Origin: Stercorarius parasiticus
Taxonomy: Eukaryota > Chordata > Aves > Charadriiformes > Stercorariidae
Reading direction: 5' to 3'
Assembly: GCA_013396915.1 (NCBI GenBank)
Contig: VWZL01005015.1
Coordinates: 1-64,000 of the forward strand
Length of the DNA stretch: 64,000 bases
In this document: in pieces, positions 1 through 33,882 of the stretch
How positions within the stretch are numbered: the stretch's first letter is position 1
Layout of the letters: each line of letters begins with the position of its first letter
Translations under genes and position numbers: made by a program
Notes under the pieces: model-generated
What the model was told of the DNA's origin: nothing
Databases searched by the model: none
The model's input: the letters and a program-made list of their open reading frames with translations, nothing else

Positions 1-8399
<8,399 letters not shown>

Positions 8400-9060
8400 A
8401 ACTTTGCTACAGTGACAGTCTTCAGAACCATACGTGAAAACTCTCCCAAAACTGAAAGGTGCACACTGCCTGTGTTTGGGGATAAATGGGAGAATTTGGG
8501 GGGGGCGGGGAACAAGAAGATGCAACAAAAGGAGTACTATCTTGTGAAGGAATCTGTGCTTTCTTTTTGTTTTATGAGCCTTTAATGACTGGCCTAGACC
8601 TACCGTCTCAGCAGCTTTCACAGTGGTGATGGGGAAATAGTAATTCAAAGCTACTCACCTTGCAGTTCTGTAGGAATTTGCACGGAGGAAATAATTATTC
8701 TAACACTTGCATTGCTGCTTTTCTTCTGAGAGGGCTTAGATCACGCGGAGTGTAGCCATTAGAGGGGCCTGTGCTGCTTTGATCATCTATCAAAGATCAA
8801 ACATCACCGAGACATGGAAAAGCACTGGCTTTTCTCCTGCCATTCCCAAGGGTCCTTTCAACTTAATTACATTCAACAGCAGGCAGAAGGGAAAGAGTAA
8901 GATGACAAAGCTGGTTAATCAGTGTTGACAATTCCTCTTGGTTTTGTAGATACACCTGCATGCCAGGTGTTGGAAAAAAACACCTTGTGGAAAAGCCTTG
9001 CTGGAATCAGTGAAGGGAGACAGGTGAAGTGAAGTGACACAAATAAATTAATTTCTTTTG
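8400..9060 (+). other. DNAJC21: DNAJC21 3' UTR (probable)
   Basis: Sequence downstream of the stop codon. The first canonical poly(A) signal, AATAAA, is at 9042-9047, giving a 3' UTR of about 0.65 kb. A second AATAAA at 9846-9851 could serve a longer form. No transcript evidence is available from sequence alone. Confidence 0.55.
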
Positions 9061-10139
9061 ATTTCTAATGAAAAACAATATAGGAATTCATATTGTACCT
9101 CTGTTTAAATGCATGATCTGCCTGATCTTGAGCAGCACTTTAAAACAAAAGAAAAAGGTGGGATAACACTTGATTTTGCAGTGGAAGTGGATTTTACACA
9201 GGACTTGTCAATGCACTTGGAGAAGGCCGTGCTCAGTAAAGGCTGTGCTATGTTGTTTAGGAAACCCCTAGAGTATAATTTTCCAGAAGCGCTCACTGAT
9301 TTTGCATTAACCAAGTTTCTCAAGTTTCAGCTTGTCTCAAATGTTAAAATTTGAATGAAAGTGAAATGATAAATGTGCAATTCTTGCTGACCATCCACAA
9401 CACCAATTTTTTGGTTGGAAACTGAAGGAGGTAATTAACTAAAACATAAAAAAAAGTGATTATGTAAGAAAGAAACATGGCATCTTACTTCACCAGCCAG
9501 AGTTTGCATCTTTGCTAAATGACTAATGGGTGTGCTGCGCAATCCCAAAAGCAGCAGGAGGAAAAGAAAAGCATGTTTTGGAGACGATGATGACTGGATT
9601 AGAGCCCCCTGATAAAAATAATTACTGTAATTAGAAACTTTTCAACTTCTGTGTGCACACAGATTTTTTTTTTTCATGCTGTAATTACAGTGTATCCTTG
9701 TAGTAAGGGTAAACAGTTTTAACTCTGAAACCTCCAGTGATGTTCTGCTCTGGCAGAGATCGACTACGCTTATGTAAGTGAAATCTCAACAGACTTAACC
9801 CTGCAGCGTTAGTTGTGACTGAAGTTTTTTTTTTTTCCTTATTTAAATAAAACCAAATACTTTATCATTTGTGCGTTCTACAAATGCATGTATGCATTGG
9901 GTATTAATGGCACGGTTTTGGTAGCAGGGGTGGGTGCAGGAGCAGCGGTGACTGCTGTGGAAAGCAGCTGGGGACACTTGGCTGTTGGGGAGCAGGTGCT
10001 GCTTCTGTGAAAACACATTTCAGAGCCCACAGTAAACGCTGCAGTGGAAGGACCTGAGCCAGAGCAGCAGGAGGCACTTCACGGCAGCGCTGGTAACAGC
10101 CCACACGGGACTCTGGATGCTACGAAGTCCAAACACTAT
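9061..10139. other. Intergenic stretch between the DNAJC21 and AGXT2 3' ends
   Basis: Convergent intergenic DNA. The two stop codons (8399 and 10523) are 2.1 kb apart. It contains homopolymer T runs near 9,665 and 9,825 and a palindromic ttatttaaataa at about 9,840. Nothing resembling a gene was seen. Confidence 0.5.
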
Positions 10140-10522
10140 GTACTTCCCCAAAACAACTTTTATTAATTTGCTGTCACTCTTTCTAAAAATTACCGATTTT
10201 GTTATGACTTTCACAGATGCAAGATGAATGTGTGTCTGCCTCTTCATCTGACACCCAGTTAATCCGTCAGGGTTTTTTATGCTACGGCTACAAAGGTGTG
10301 CAGTTTATCCATGACACCACTGTAGAACTCCACTGTATGTTTACAAAACAGATTAGAGCACATTCTTTATTAAACGCTGAATCTCTCCAACTGCTCTTGT
10401 GATACTGAACAAGCATTTAATCTTCAGATGATGATTTTCTCATCTAGGGTTGATTAGTGCAGAGTCTGCGTGGCGAGTATCAGGGGTTCTGTATGCGTCT
10501 CACGCAAGGGAACAAATCACAT
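10140..10522 (-). other. AGXT2: AGXT2 3' UTR (probable)
   Basis: Downstream of the AGXT2 stop codon on the minus strand, the first canonical AATAAA is the complement of 10159-10164. It implies a 3' UTR of about 0.37 kb ending near 10,140. Confidence 0.5.
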
Positions 10523-23642
<13,120 letters not shown>

Positions 23643-23794
23643 GTCGGCCGCTAGCGCGGCAGCGCCGGGCGGAGGCGGCACCGCCACGCCCCCGCCGGGA
23701 CCGTCCACACGTGCCGGCGGGCGCGGCCGTTATCGGAGGCCGTTGGCTCCAGCGGGGCCGAGCGGTCATGGCCGTCACCCTCGCCCGGCAGGGG

Positions 23795-24076
23795 AGTGCT
23801 GGCGACCTGGTGCTGGTCCTGCCCCTGGGGAGGAATGGCCACATGCAGCGGTATAGGATAGGGGCTGACCTGGTGGAGAGCAGCTCTGCAGAGAGGGACC
23901 GCGGTGTCCTGGTGGACAACAAGTTGGCCATGAGCCAGCAATGTGTCCTTGTGGCCAAGAAGGCCAATGGTGTCCCGGGGTGCACTTAAAAAGAGGGTGG
24001 CCAGCAGGTTGAGGGAGGTCATCCTCCCCCTCTACTCTGCCCTGGTGACGCCACATCTGGAGTACTGTGCCCAGTT
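23795..24076 (+). mobile_element. CR1 LINE fragment (+), C-terminal RT-coding region
   Basis: Conceptual translation gives YRIGADLVESSSAERDRGVL and [14 protein letters not shown], a signature of the CR1 ORF2 C-terminal region that also appears in the copy at 51.7 kb. It is truncated at both ends and passes directly into an opposite-strand CR1 at 24077. Its left edge lies about 150 bp upstream of the AGXT2 start codon, inside the CpG-rich area. Confidence 0.85.
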
Positions 24077-25262
24077 CTAGAATCATAGAATTGTTAGAGT
24101 TGGAAGGGACCTTAAAGATCATCTAGTTCCAACCCCCTTGCCATGGGCAGGGACATCTCCAACTAGATCAGGTTGCTCAGAGCCNNNNNNNNNNNNNNNN
24201 NNNNNNNNNNNNNNNNNNNNNNNNNNNNNNNNNNNNNNNNNNNNNNNNNNNNNNNNNNNNNNNNNNNNNNNNNNNNNNNNNNNNNNNNNNNNNNNNNNNN
24301 NNNNNNNNNNNNNNNNNNNNNNNNNNNNNNNNNNNNNNNNNNNNNNNNNNNNNNNNNNNNNNNNNNNNNNNNNNNNNNNNNNNNNNNNNNNNNNNNNNNN
24401 NNNNNNNNNNNNNNNNNNNNNNNNNNNNNNNNNNNNNNNNNNNNNNNNNNNNNNNNNNNNNNNNNNNNNNNNNNNNNNNNNNNNNNNNNNNNNNNNNNNN
24501 NNNNNNNNNNNNNNNNNNNNNNNNNNNNNNNNNNNNNNNNNNNNNNNNNNNNNNNNNNNNNNNNNNNNNNNNNNNNNNNNNNNNNNNNNNNNNNNNNNNN
24601 NNNNNNNNNNNNNNNNNNNNNNNNNNNNNNNNNNNNNNNNNNNNNNNNNNNNNGGATCCCTGAGGGACACCACTTGTCACGCCTCTCCACCTGGACATTG
24701 AGCCATTGACCACTACCCTCTGGATGCGACCATCCAGCCAGTTCCTTATCCACCGAACTGCCCACCCATCAAATCCGTATCTCTCCAACTTGGAGAGAAG
24801 GATATTGTGGGGAACTGTGTCAAAGGCCTTGCAGAAGTCCAGATAGATGCTACCCATAGCTCTTCCCTTGTCCACTGATGCAGTCACTCCATCATGGAAG
24901 GCCACTAGGTTGGTCAGGCAGGACTTACCCCTGGTGAAGCCATGCTGGCTGTCTCGAATCACCTCCCTGTCCTCCATGTGCCTTAGCATAGCTTCTAGGA
25001 GGATCTGTTCCATGATCTTCCCAGGCACAGAGGTGAGGCTGACAGGCTGGTAGTTCCCAGGGTCCTCCTTTCTACCCTTTTTTAAAATGGGTGCAGTGTT
25101 TCCCTTTTTCCAGTCACTGGGGACTCTACCTGACTGCCATGACTTTTCAAATGTCATGGAGAGTGGCTTGGCAACTACATCAGCCAATTCCCTCAGGACT
25201 CTGGGATCCATCTTGTCAGGTCCCATAGACTTGTGTATGCTTAGGTTCCTCAGGTGGTCAAT
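24077..25262 (-). mobile_element. CR1 LINE (-), 5'-truncated, interrupted by assembly gap
   Basis: The 3' end is at 24077, where the sequence reads as the complement of the CR1 tail (agaatcatagaattgttaga, then ggaagggacc). On the far side of the gap, 24654-25262 encodes reverse transcriptase on the minus strand: [66 protein letters not shown] and [10 protein letters not shown]. The catalytic [FY]xDD box would fall inside the gap. It is 5'-truncated near 25262, as is usual for CR1. Confidence 0.88.
24185..24653. other. Assembly gap (469 N)
   Basis: A run of N of 469 bases lying wholly inside the minus-strand CR1. The flanks are CR1 on both sides, so the gap probably reflects a repeat that could not be assembled. 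The stated length may not be real. Confidence 0.99.
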
Positions 25263-25294
25263 ATAGATATATATAGATATATAATCTATAAAAA

Positions 25295-25360
25295 CTGGGG
25301 GTTGGGACAAGATGATCTTTAAGGTCCCTTCCAACCCAAACCATTCTATGATTCTATATA
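25295..25360 (+). mobile_element. CR1 3' terminus (+)
   Basis: gatgatctttaaggtccctt followed by ccaacccaaaccattctatgattctat is the characteristic CR1 3' end with its short terminal repeats. It lies just beyond the 5' end of the minus-strand CR1, separated by an AT microsatellite (about 25,258-25,290). It may be the tail of the + strand copy at 23,795 or a separate insertion. Confidence 0.75.
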
Positions 25361-28300
25361 CTAGAGTTGTATATTTCATGAAGAAAGCTAGAATTTATAA
25401 ATTTTATTCAAGGACTTTTATTAATTGAAATGTGAACACCATTGCAAAGAGATTTTACATTTACAAAAGATTGAAAAGTCCATCAGAAAGCTATAGACTT
25501 CAGAACAATATTGATCTTACAAGTGAAAATGCTAACAGATTTTATTAAAGCCGACATTTTTAATATTAAGAACTTAAAAAATACATTTTAAAGCATTTTC
25601 CTTCAGATACACTTAGAAACAATGAATTCCTGAGCAACTATTTTTATATCAGTATTCTCCAACCAATGTACATACTGCATATGAAATCTACCTTCTATAA
25701 TTTCTTAAATTTTAGAAATTTACAAAATATTTGGATCTGATTCATAGAATAATTGTGCTTCAAGTCATTCTGTTGCTACAGTAACGACAATATAACTTGG
25801 ATGTTCCAGATTGGATATCAATTCTGAAACTGTAATGGAAAAAATGCCTACCTTGTATTGCAAGGCTAGCAATGAAATGGTTTATGCAAATGGAAATAAG
25901 TTTTTCTTTAAATATTGGATGATCTCTTTCTCTGCTGGAAAGTACATTGTTTATTCTGCATATTATTCAGAACATGCAATTAAATTTATAAATATCTTTC
26001 TTTGAAGACCTGCTGGCACAATTAAAGGCCACAAGGTTCCAGAGACTCTTACCTGCACTTAACAGCATGGCAGAAATTTGAACAAATACAATTAGTTAAT
26101 AACTGCTGACGTGTTTTTTCTGGGCAGTGTTTTTTCAGACCAGCACCCTCAATATTGCTGTATTTTACACAATGAGTAAAAAATATATACAAAGATTTCA
26201 GAAGCCCAGATAGTGCTGAGTATCTCTGAGCAATATAATGCATATATGGAACTGATGGTTGTGTTATTCCAGATGATGAATTGTATCTGTAGTTGGAATC
26301 AAAAAATTACTTTCCAAGATGAAAAATAAACAACACTAAAGCAGCCCAGGAGCTCTTTCTGAGTGTAGCTGAGCAGTAGTTTCCTCTTCCTTTTGGAATG
26401 AAGGACACAGGGATGAGAATTAAGAGTAGTCTACAGCATTATGAATAGTAAAAAATATGATTTGACATCACTATTATCTCTGCATGGATTCTGCATGTAG
26501 AAAAATCTGCCTCTTCCTAGACATGTACAATTTTCTGTCCTACCGAAGGGGTATTTTATACAAGTAACTTCTACAAAGATTTCCAGCATCCTGTAAAAAT
26601 TCTGCTCAGTGCTACATGTCTGTAAAACTGACCATTGCAGTCTTTGTAGGAATTGAAGCGAAATCTTTCCATTTTTACTGATGTCAAAATGAGGTGAAGG
26701 TACTCAGCAGCTCACAAAAACAGACCCAAAAGCAGCATTGTCAAAAAAAAAAAGTTAAATAAAGACAAGGTCCAAGACAAGCAGCATCACAAAGTAGAAC
26801 AGGATGTTAAACCTTCCAAAATAAAAGAGGAAGATGTAAAAAACCCACTTCCCTATGTCTAACTGCTCTACACACCAACATCTTGAGTATGAGCCCCACT
26901 TTTAGCATACCAGCACTGCAAGACACCACACAACTAATTCAGATTATTTTTCTTAATTACTTTCGAAAAATATTAATAGTTTCTCTTAAAAACTTAGCTT
27001 ACATGGGAGAGATGTATTTTAAGCCTGACTTGATGATTTTCTAAATTTATCACCAAGACAGGGACTTTCTGATTTAGGAAAATATTAACAGATACATTGT
27101 CACAGGTACAAACTAAACAATGCCCAGAAATGCCAAGAGACTGTTTAGTAGTATCCCCAAAGTCTTTTCTCTCTTGGAACTTCTAGGTCATTATATTATC
27201 TTTAATAAATAAAAAATAGAAAAAAGCTTAAGAATGATAGGCATATGTGTGAGACAATGTAAATGGATAAACACACCTCATCTGTAGATCTGTCTGAAAA
27301 ATTGAAGGTTGCTTTTAAGAACAGTGTGGTACATTATATTTCTCTTGATTTTTTTCACTTAGGAATGTAGAAAATGCAACAGCAGATGAGATGAGGGGTC
27401 TAGCGCTTCAAGTATTATTCTGTTTGCCAGGAACTAATGTCAGGTATGTGTAACTGATGATAGAAATTGATTGACCACTTCTCATATATAGGAGTATCTC
27501 TACTTGTATATAATAGCTGATCCTTAGTAGCTGATTTCAGCGTTTTGCCATCTCTTCAGCATTTAATAAGGCTTTACAACTTTTGTGGACTATCAGGTAA
27601 TTGTGCATATTCACACTTTTGATAAAAAAGTATTTTCTTAGTTTTTTTTTTCCTCACAAACTCATTTATCACTCCTTTCAGTTCTACTAGTTGTCATTTT
27701 TTCTTATCTGCTCTTAGATTTGATTCTTTTGCTTCCATTTTCTGTTCTCCCTTCCTTTCTTCTCAGCTGTAGTCAAAATGCATGTTTACTACCTCTGATT
27801 TCTCTAATTATTTACCTGTGTGCCATTCTATAGTGACTGTACTCTTCCATTCTGCCACATACAGCAACCATGTCCCTCTTGCCATCATTAATCTCTCTTT
27901 CTATCGCCATATATTATGTATTTCTGTATTCCATTTATCTTTAGTTTCCTGCTTGACATACACAGGAAAAGATGAAGAAATTCCCTGATTTTTTTCAAAA
28001 TGTTTTTCAAGGCAGGGCCGCAAGATTGTTCTAATTAATGTAATTCAGTCCATCTTTCCACACCCACAGCAACTGGAGTCTGAATTTAGTATGAGGGTTT
28101 GAGATAGTTGACAGCAGAGCTAGTTTCCATTTTCACTAATTTTGGGGCAGAGCTTGAAGATTTACTTCTCAGTAACTCAGCTGAAAACAAGTCTTTCTAA
28201 ATAGCAGTTATTGATAAATGCTTAGTTCCATTGCTGAGATCCAGAATCACAGCATCTCTGACAACTCAGCTCATTCAGTCCTAGCGAGCTGGGCACACAG

Positions 28301-31300
28301 GCAAAAAAATTTTCAGCCCAGGAAAAGGACTGATGCTTGGCTGCCAAGCTGGTCAGTATGGCTTTCCCTACAAGACAGAAATTTCTGTTATTTTTTCATA
28401 TTAAAAACATTTCATTTTGCTATACATCTCAAATATCCCACCTTAGTACTACCACTATAACACAAGAGATGATTCCATGACAAGCTGTTAATTAACAAAA
28501 GTAATTTGAACAAGTACAATTTTTTGCAATCTTGATAGGATGATTCACAATTTGACACACAAAGTAAAATGGTTTTGTCTGCCTTTTCAAAGGGAGCAAA
28601 AAAAAATAATCTGAGGTAGCAATTCTTTGAGAATATGATGCCTGATCTCATGACACTTTTTCATTTCATTTGTCTTTATGGCTTTGTAGAGATGTCTAAT
28701 AACTCTCAACTGGATTAGATGACTTTGGTTTCCTTGCACAACACCTTCAAATTGTTTACAGTTAATGAAAAATTATGAAATACATTTACAGGCTTCATGT
28801 TGTGAACATATACAATGCTTCAGAGATCACCAAAAAAATCTGCTTATTCATTTTGAACACCTGCTGTTACTACACTTTAAATACTTAAATGACATTTAAA
28901 GCAACTGCATATTTTCGAGCCATTTAAACAGACACATAAACACATACACCACAGAATTCACTGCTTTAACATAAGTCAATTATCGTTACATACTTGTTTT
29001 ACACTTTGTTATATAAACACATATAATCTTTTACTAGTATTACATAAGGTCAGTTTACTGCATTTTTATTAAATAATTGTCCTAGTTACATAGTATCATC
29101 AAGACCATTCTTCAAGCCTACATTTTACGTGAGAGTGAGTTTTGTGAGCACGTGTCCCACTTCGATAAATCGTATTTCTTTAAAAGTCAGGAATATTACA
29201 CTAAAATTGTACATCAAATATGTCACTGCTAAAGAAAAAAGTCTGATTAGAAAATTTAAGATTATGAGTCATATTTGTCAATACTGAAGAAAAACTGAAA
29301 ATTAGTCCAAGTCCAAAGGAAAGGTAATTAATTAAAAATATATATATTCGATGTTATGAATTTTACAAAATTAATTACCTCTGAAGAGCCTTTATGCTTT
29401 CTTTTAGGGCTTTTATGCTACTAAAAAGTAATCCACACTATGTGACATATGCATAAATTTGACACTGAAAACATTGTTCAAACTTTTCAAATAATTATTC
29501 TAAGTGAGGAATTTGAGTAATGGGGCTAGAGCAAGAGGGCTAATCCCTCCTCCTGGAGTAAATTCTGTTACATACTTCATCCCTTTGTATATCAAAGGAG
29601 GTGATTATTCCCCAATGCTGTGTCATAATTTTACAACAATCGACTATGTACAACTGCTGCAAAATCTCATCTATTTCCTAATAAATAGCTATTTCTTAAA
29701 GAGCTGCAAACAAAACTATTGCTGCAAACAAAAAAGAATGAAGTATTTGAGCATCTAATGGCCCAAAAACTTAGCTGAAGGTTATTCTGATTTTACAGAA
29801 CACTAGTTTATTCTCTTCATAATGTACTTTCAGATGTTAAAGGACACTTTCAGAGGGTGTTGCTCCCACCTTGGGAGTAACAAGGTGTTCTGGAAAATAA
29901 AAGCAAATTCAAGGGAAAAATAATTAACCTGCACATTTGTTCAGCTTAAAGAATGAAATATATTTATGAAAATTGTGTTCAAATTGTATTTAGGTCTCAA
30001 ATCCCTGAAAAAGCTTAGCTACCTCAGAGCAGCAAGCAAACGCACCTTTTCCACTCTGGCTGAATTTGCTTTTTCACAGAAAGCCATGATGAGGCGTTCA
30101 CCAGTGAAGGTGGGAGTGTATCTGCACCTCACAATGTAATATAGGCTACAGCTATTTTCAACCTTCTGTAACAATTTATGGCAAAGCACAGAAACTCTTC
30201 CACTCAATTCTCTTTCTGTGTGGATTACTGGAGGTACACATATAGACACCTACAGTTAGGCAGTTGAATCATACACTTAAAATCTGCTAAAGGTTGTGTC
30301 TGTTTGTCTCAGGTCCAAAGTAACCGGTATGACAGCAAAAGCCTGCTGCTGACACCTTGTCCTTGCTTTGGTTTACAACATCTGTGTAATCACCTGTGTT
30401 TTACCCTAAGAAGCCCAGAAAGAAATCCCTAAGAAATCCACTACATAAGGAAAATCTTTAGGCTGTGGCTTGGTAAGATTCTATAGCCTCTGTGCATCAC
30501 CAGATGCACTACAGGCCTGTAGCAGCATGTCCTTATGCACGGCATTAGGAGTAGAAAAAAACAGCTTGGCTCAGATCTGGCCATCTGTGTAAAGACAGAC
30601 AATGTGTCTGATCCGGATCAGCTCTGTCAGACTCAGTCAGAAAACTGAAGTGCAAATGAAGCACTGTCAGAAGAAGTATATTATCAGCTTGCATATACAC
30701 ACACACACACAAGTTGCTGCCCTGCGAAACATTCCAGTTTTCACTGATGAATTCATAGTTTCTTTGCAGCACTTTTAACATCCCCAGAAAATTTGTAAGA
30801 TATACTACAAATGCTACAGTAAAATTGCCCTGTTAACTATAACTAAATAAAACGTTGTGTTTGGCTGCTCTCTGGAGTAGCCACTTCATGTCTTCAAGTG
30901 TTAAGTAAGTGGCTGAATTAAGAATCTAAGATACCTCCCTACACATTCAGCAGAGTATCCAGACTGTTCCAATCAACCTCTGCAAGTAGGCACTACGTTG
31001 CCTGTATAGAGGACACAGGCTCTAAATTTGATGCCTAAAGCTTGTGTTTCAATATACACTAACATGTATGTTTACAGACACACAGATAACTAGTTAAATT
31101 CTAAAGTCCTGCCAGTGGAAGGGCTAGACAGCTCAACTGTGCTGATCTGTACTTGAGCAGTTCCATGACGTGAAGGTAAAAGGTGAGAATCTGATTTGCC
31201 AAATTAGATGTGGCCTTCTGTGACCTTCAAAATCTGGCTCTGCAGCAGGTTACCTGAAACTGGAGGAAGGCTGGCTCAGTGCATAAAATTGTGCAAAGCT

Positions 31301-32859
31301 GGAGAAATGTAAAGCTGTTCAGGAAGGCCAAGAACAGAAAAGAGCTCATCTATAGCAAATACACTTTCCTTCACATGTACAGTACAATTTCCATTACCTT
31401 GTTTCCAATATCCCCTGATGCTGGCTAAATAGTTGGCCCAGTTTTAATCAGTCATCACTTGGTCATACTTTCTTGGAGTAAATTAAACTTTTGTTTCAAG
31501 AAGGAAGGACCACAGTAAGTTCAGAGCCATTCCAGTATCGTTTTGACTCTGCCTTCATTTACATGGGATATGAGGAATCCTCACTGTTCCCACTACTGTT
31601 CCAGGGACATCTGTCCAGCCCAAGTACACGGGCCCCTTTCCTCATTCCCACTGCTGTTTCAGCAGAGCTCTGACTCCCATTATGCCTCGTATCTTTGACT
31701 TTGGAGGCTGGATTCCAAAATTAATGTTGATGAGTTCATTTTGAAAAATCTGACTTGAAACTTTCCTTCCAGGCTCAGAGAAAAGTGCAATGTCTGGGGA
31801 TGCAGGAGAACACCATCCATTCATGATTGGCATCAGAGTACAAATTTAGTGGGAAAGAAGCTTTGCTCTCAAAACCTAGATTCTATTTTATAATTACAGG
31901 TGATAAAAAACAAGTGAAATAAATAATTTACAATTAGAATAGTAATACATCTGCATATATTAGAAATATAGTTTAAAAATTACTTCATATTCTTAATTAG
32001 TATAAAGTTTAATTTTATACTTTGTATAGAAATGGTAGCTTTACTTGTTACCGCTGTCTCAGCAGAAGGAAACAGAAAAGTTCCAAAGTAGCTAAATAGC
32101 ACTGGGAAATTAAAAAATATTTTGCTTTTTCTGGTAATAGAAAAATAGCCTTTAAAAATACATTGTTAAACATATGGGCTTGTACTAAAGTAGAATTGTA
32201 TATTATATACAGTAAGGCAGTATAACAAATATTGTTCTGCTATTTTTTTCATGTTTGGTTTGATTGGACTAGGATATGAATGGGATGCAGTTTTCTGTCA
32301 CATTGAAACAGAGCAAAAATATATTTAGAATAATTTGTTACTTTACTGTAATTTGTTGAATATATTATCTTTTTTTATATGCTTTGCCATATATAAGAGC
32401 TCCCTTTTTCTTAAGGATTGAGAAAAAATATAAAGGAAACAATCTAGCATCAGAATGCATTCAGAAGAAAATACATTGTAGATCAGAATGTTGTTGTGCA
32501 ATTTATCTGATTTAGGAACTGCTCAGATCACTATGGTGTACTGACTGACCCATAACAATTTTTACGTTTGTTGAATCTGCAGTATTTCCTCAGGTTTAAT
32601 CAACTAACAGATCTGCAGAGCTGAATAATTAGTTTACAATGTATTTTTATGGCAGATAATATCCATTTCCTCATTTCCCTGTGTCAGAAACATGTGTTAA
32701 TGGTCCAAGGTTTACTTCCATTATTATTACCTCAACCCACAGTTTCTTTTATTCTCTGTATAATACACATAGGAGGCTAGGCTATTTTAAGGAACTATTT
32801 GCTATGTGATTTTGTTTTACAGTACATAACTACTAAGTACGTACTGTACTAACTACTAG
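25361..32859. other. AT-rich region between AGXT2 and PRLR
   Basis: About 7.5 kb with no recognised gene; open frames are all under 90 codons. The right part may hold PRLR 3' UTR on the minus strand. The nearest AATAAA (complement of 32748-32753) would give a 3' UTR of only about 110 nt, so distal signals are also possible. A short CA repeat lies near 30,695-30,712. Confidence 0.5.
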
Positions 32860-33882
32860 TTATTTAAAGGAGGGCATAAAGGAAGATGGATCCATGTACT
32901 CTGATCCACTGGTCTCTCTTTTGCACTCGCTTGGAGCTGTCAGACAATAGCTCATATTTTTCTCAGCTTGACCTTGCTGAAGGTTTGGAGACATTTCCAT
33001 TGCAGGTTCTTGAGACACAGATGTGTGCTGGATGCATGAATCTGGCATTAATACTATAATATTATGGTCCACAACTGTTGAGACCTTGGTATATTCTTTG
33101 CTGGTTCCTGGAACAGTGTATTTTTCAGTCTTTCCACTATTTTCTTTATGTTTCAGTAATACTGCTTGCTCATCTTGTCTGACTTTGTGAACTTCTACAT
33201 AATCCATTAGTTTAGGATTCAAAAAAGGTGACTTGTCATTAGGTCTGTTTTGTTTGACCTGTACTATGGTTTGGTCAGTTTTGGAATGCAAATTCTCCAT
33301 CTCTCTTTGCTTTTCCGTGTTGTTGTGGACAGTTTCAGTGATAGGATATTGTGATTGACGCTTTTCTTCATTTCCCACCAAAACCGGTGCAATGTTCACA
33401 TTTGTGGTATTCAGTGTTATCTTATGTGCATCTACAGTACTGTGGTAGGCAAACATTGGAGGCTGAGTATTAGGTAACTGAGCTGCAGGCCACGTGGACG
33501 ATTTTGTAGTCTCATTGTTAAGGAGGAGTATTTTCTGTTCTGAAGCTATACACTGAGTTTCACAGCTTGTCTTTCCTCCTGTATTTTCTTGAACATCTCT
33601 AACGTCTTGTGTTTGGAGTGTTGATGGAAGGGTGCGGCACTCCCTGCACTTCTCAGAAAGAAGAGAAGGGCTATCACAGCTCCCTCGGCCTGAGTCACTG
33701 TCTGTTTCCTTGGGTGTCATTTTTGTATTTTTACTGGGATGACCGCTGTCATGGCTTGGCATGAGTTGCTGATCCTCACTGTCCTCTACCTCCAGATACT
33801 CTATCAGTAGTTCCTCACAGTCTGATGTTGGAGGGAAGCCATGGCAACCAAGAGCACTCAATAATTCTTCTGATTTTCCTGT
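32860..33882 (-). CDS. PRLR: PRLR terminal exon: long cytoplasmic tail
   Basis: Encodes 340 residues plus TAA (32862-32860). It begins [12 protein letters not shown] after the acceptor cccttag. It includes the acidic [17 protein letters not shown] segment, [11 protein letters not shown] (the known beta-TrCP phosphodegron site of PRLR), YVEVHKV, and the terminal [14 protein letters not shown], whose tyrosine corresponds to the last STAT5-docking tyrosine of mammals. It represents the long receptor form. Confidence 0.98.
   Translation of the reverse strand, partial: TGKSEELLSALGCHGFPPTSDCEELLIEYLEVEDSEDQQLMPSHDSGHPSKNTKMTPKETDSDSGRGSCDSPSLLSEKCRECRTLPSTLQTQDVRDVQENTGGKTSCETQCIASEQKILLLNNETTKSSTWPAAQLPNTQPPMFAYHSTVDAHKITLNTTNVNIAPVLVGNEEKRQSQYPITETVHNNTEKQREMENLHSKTDQTIVQVKQNRPNDKSPFLNPKLMDYVEVHKVRQDEQAVLLKHKENSGKTEKYTVPGTSKEYTKVSTVVDHNIIVLMPDSCIQHTSVSQEPAMEMSPNLQQGQAEKNMSYCLTAPSECKRETSGSEYMDPSSFMPSFK

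Noticed and set aside
24119..24765. Several open frames of 178-200 codons, and the 400-codon minus frame at 24177-25379, consisting partly of X
   Set aside because: They span the assembly gap, where N triplets cannot give a stop codon. The only real coding signal is the CR1 reverse transcriptase at 24654-25262, annotated as a mobile element.
32860..33861. A start at position 33861 for a separate intracellular protein
   Set aside because: The codon there is TTG, not ATG, and the sequence continues upstream in frame to the acceptor at 33883. It is the last exon of PRLR.
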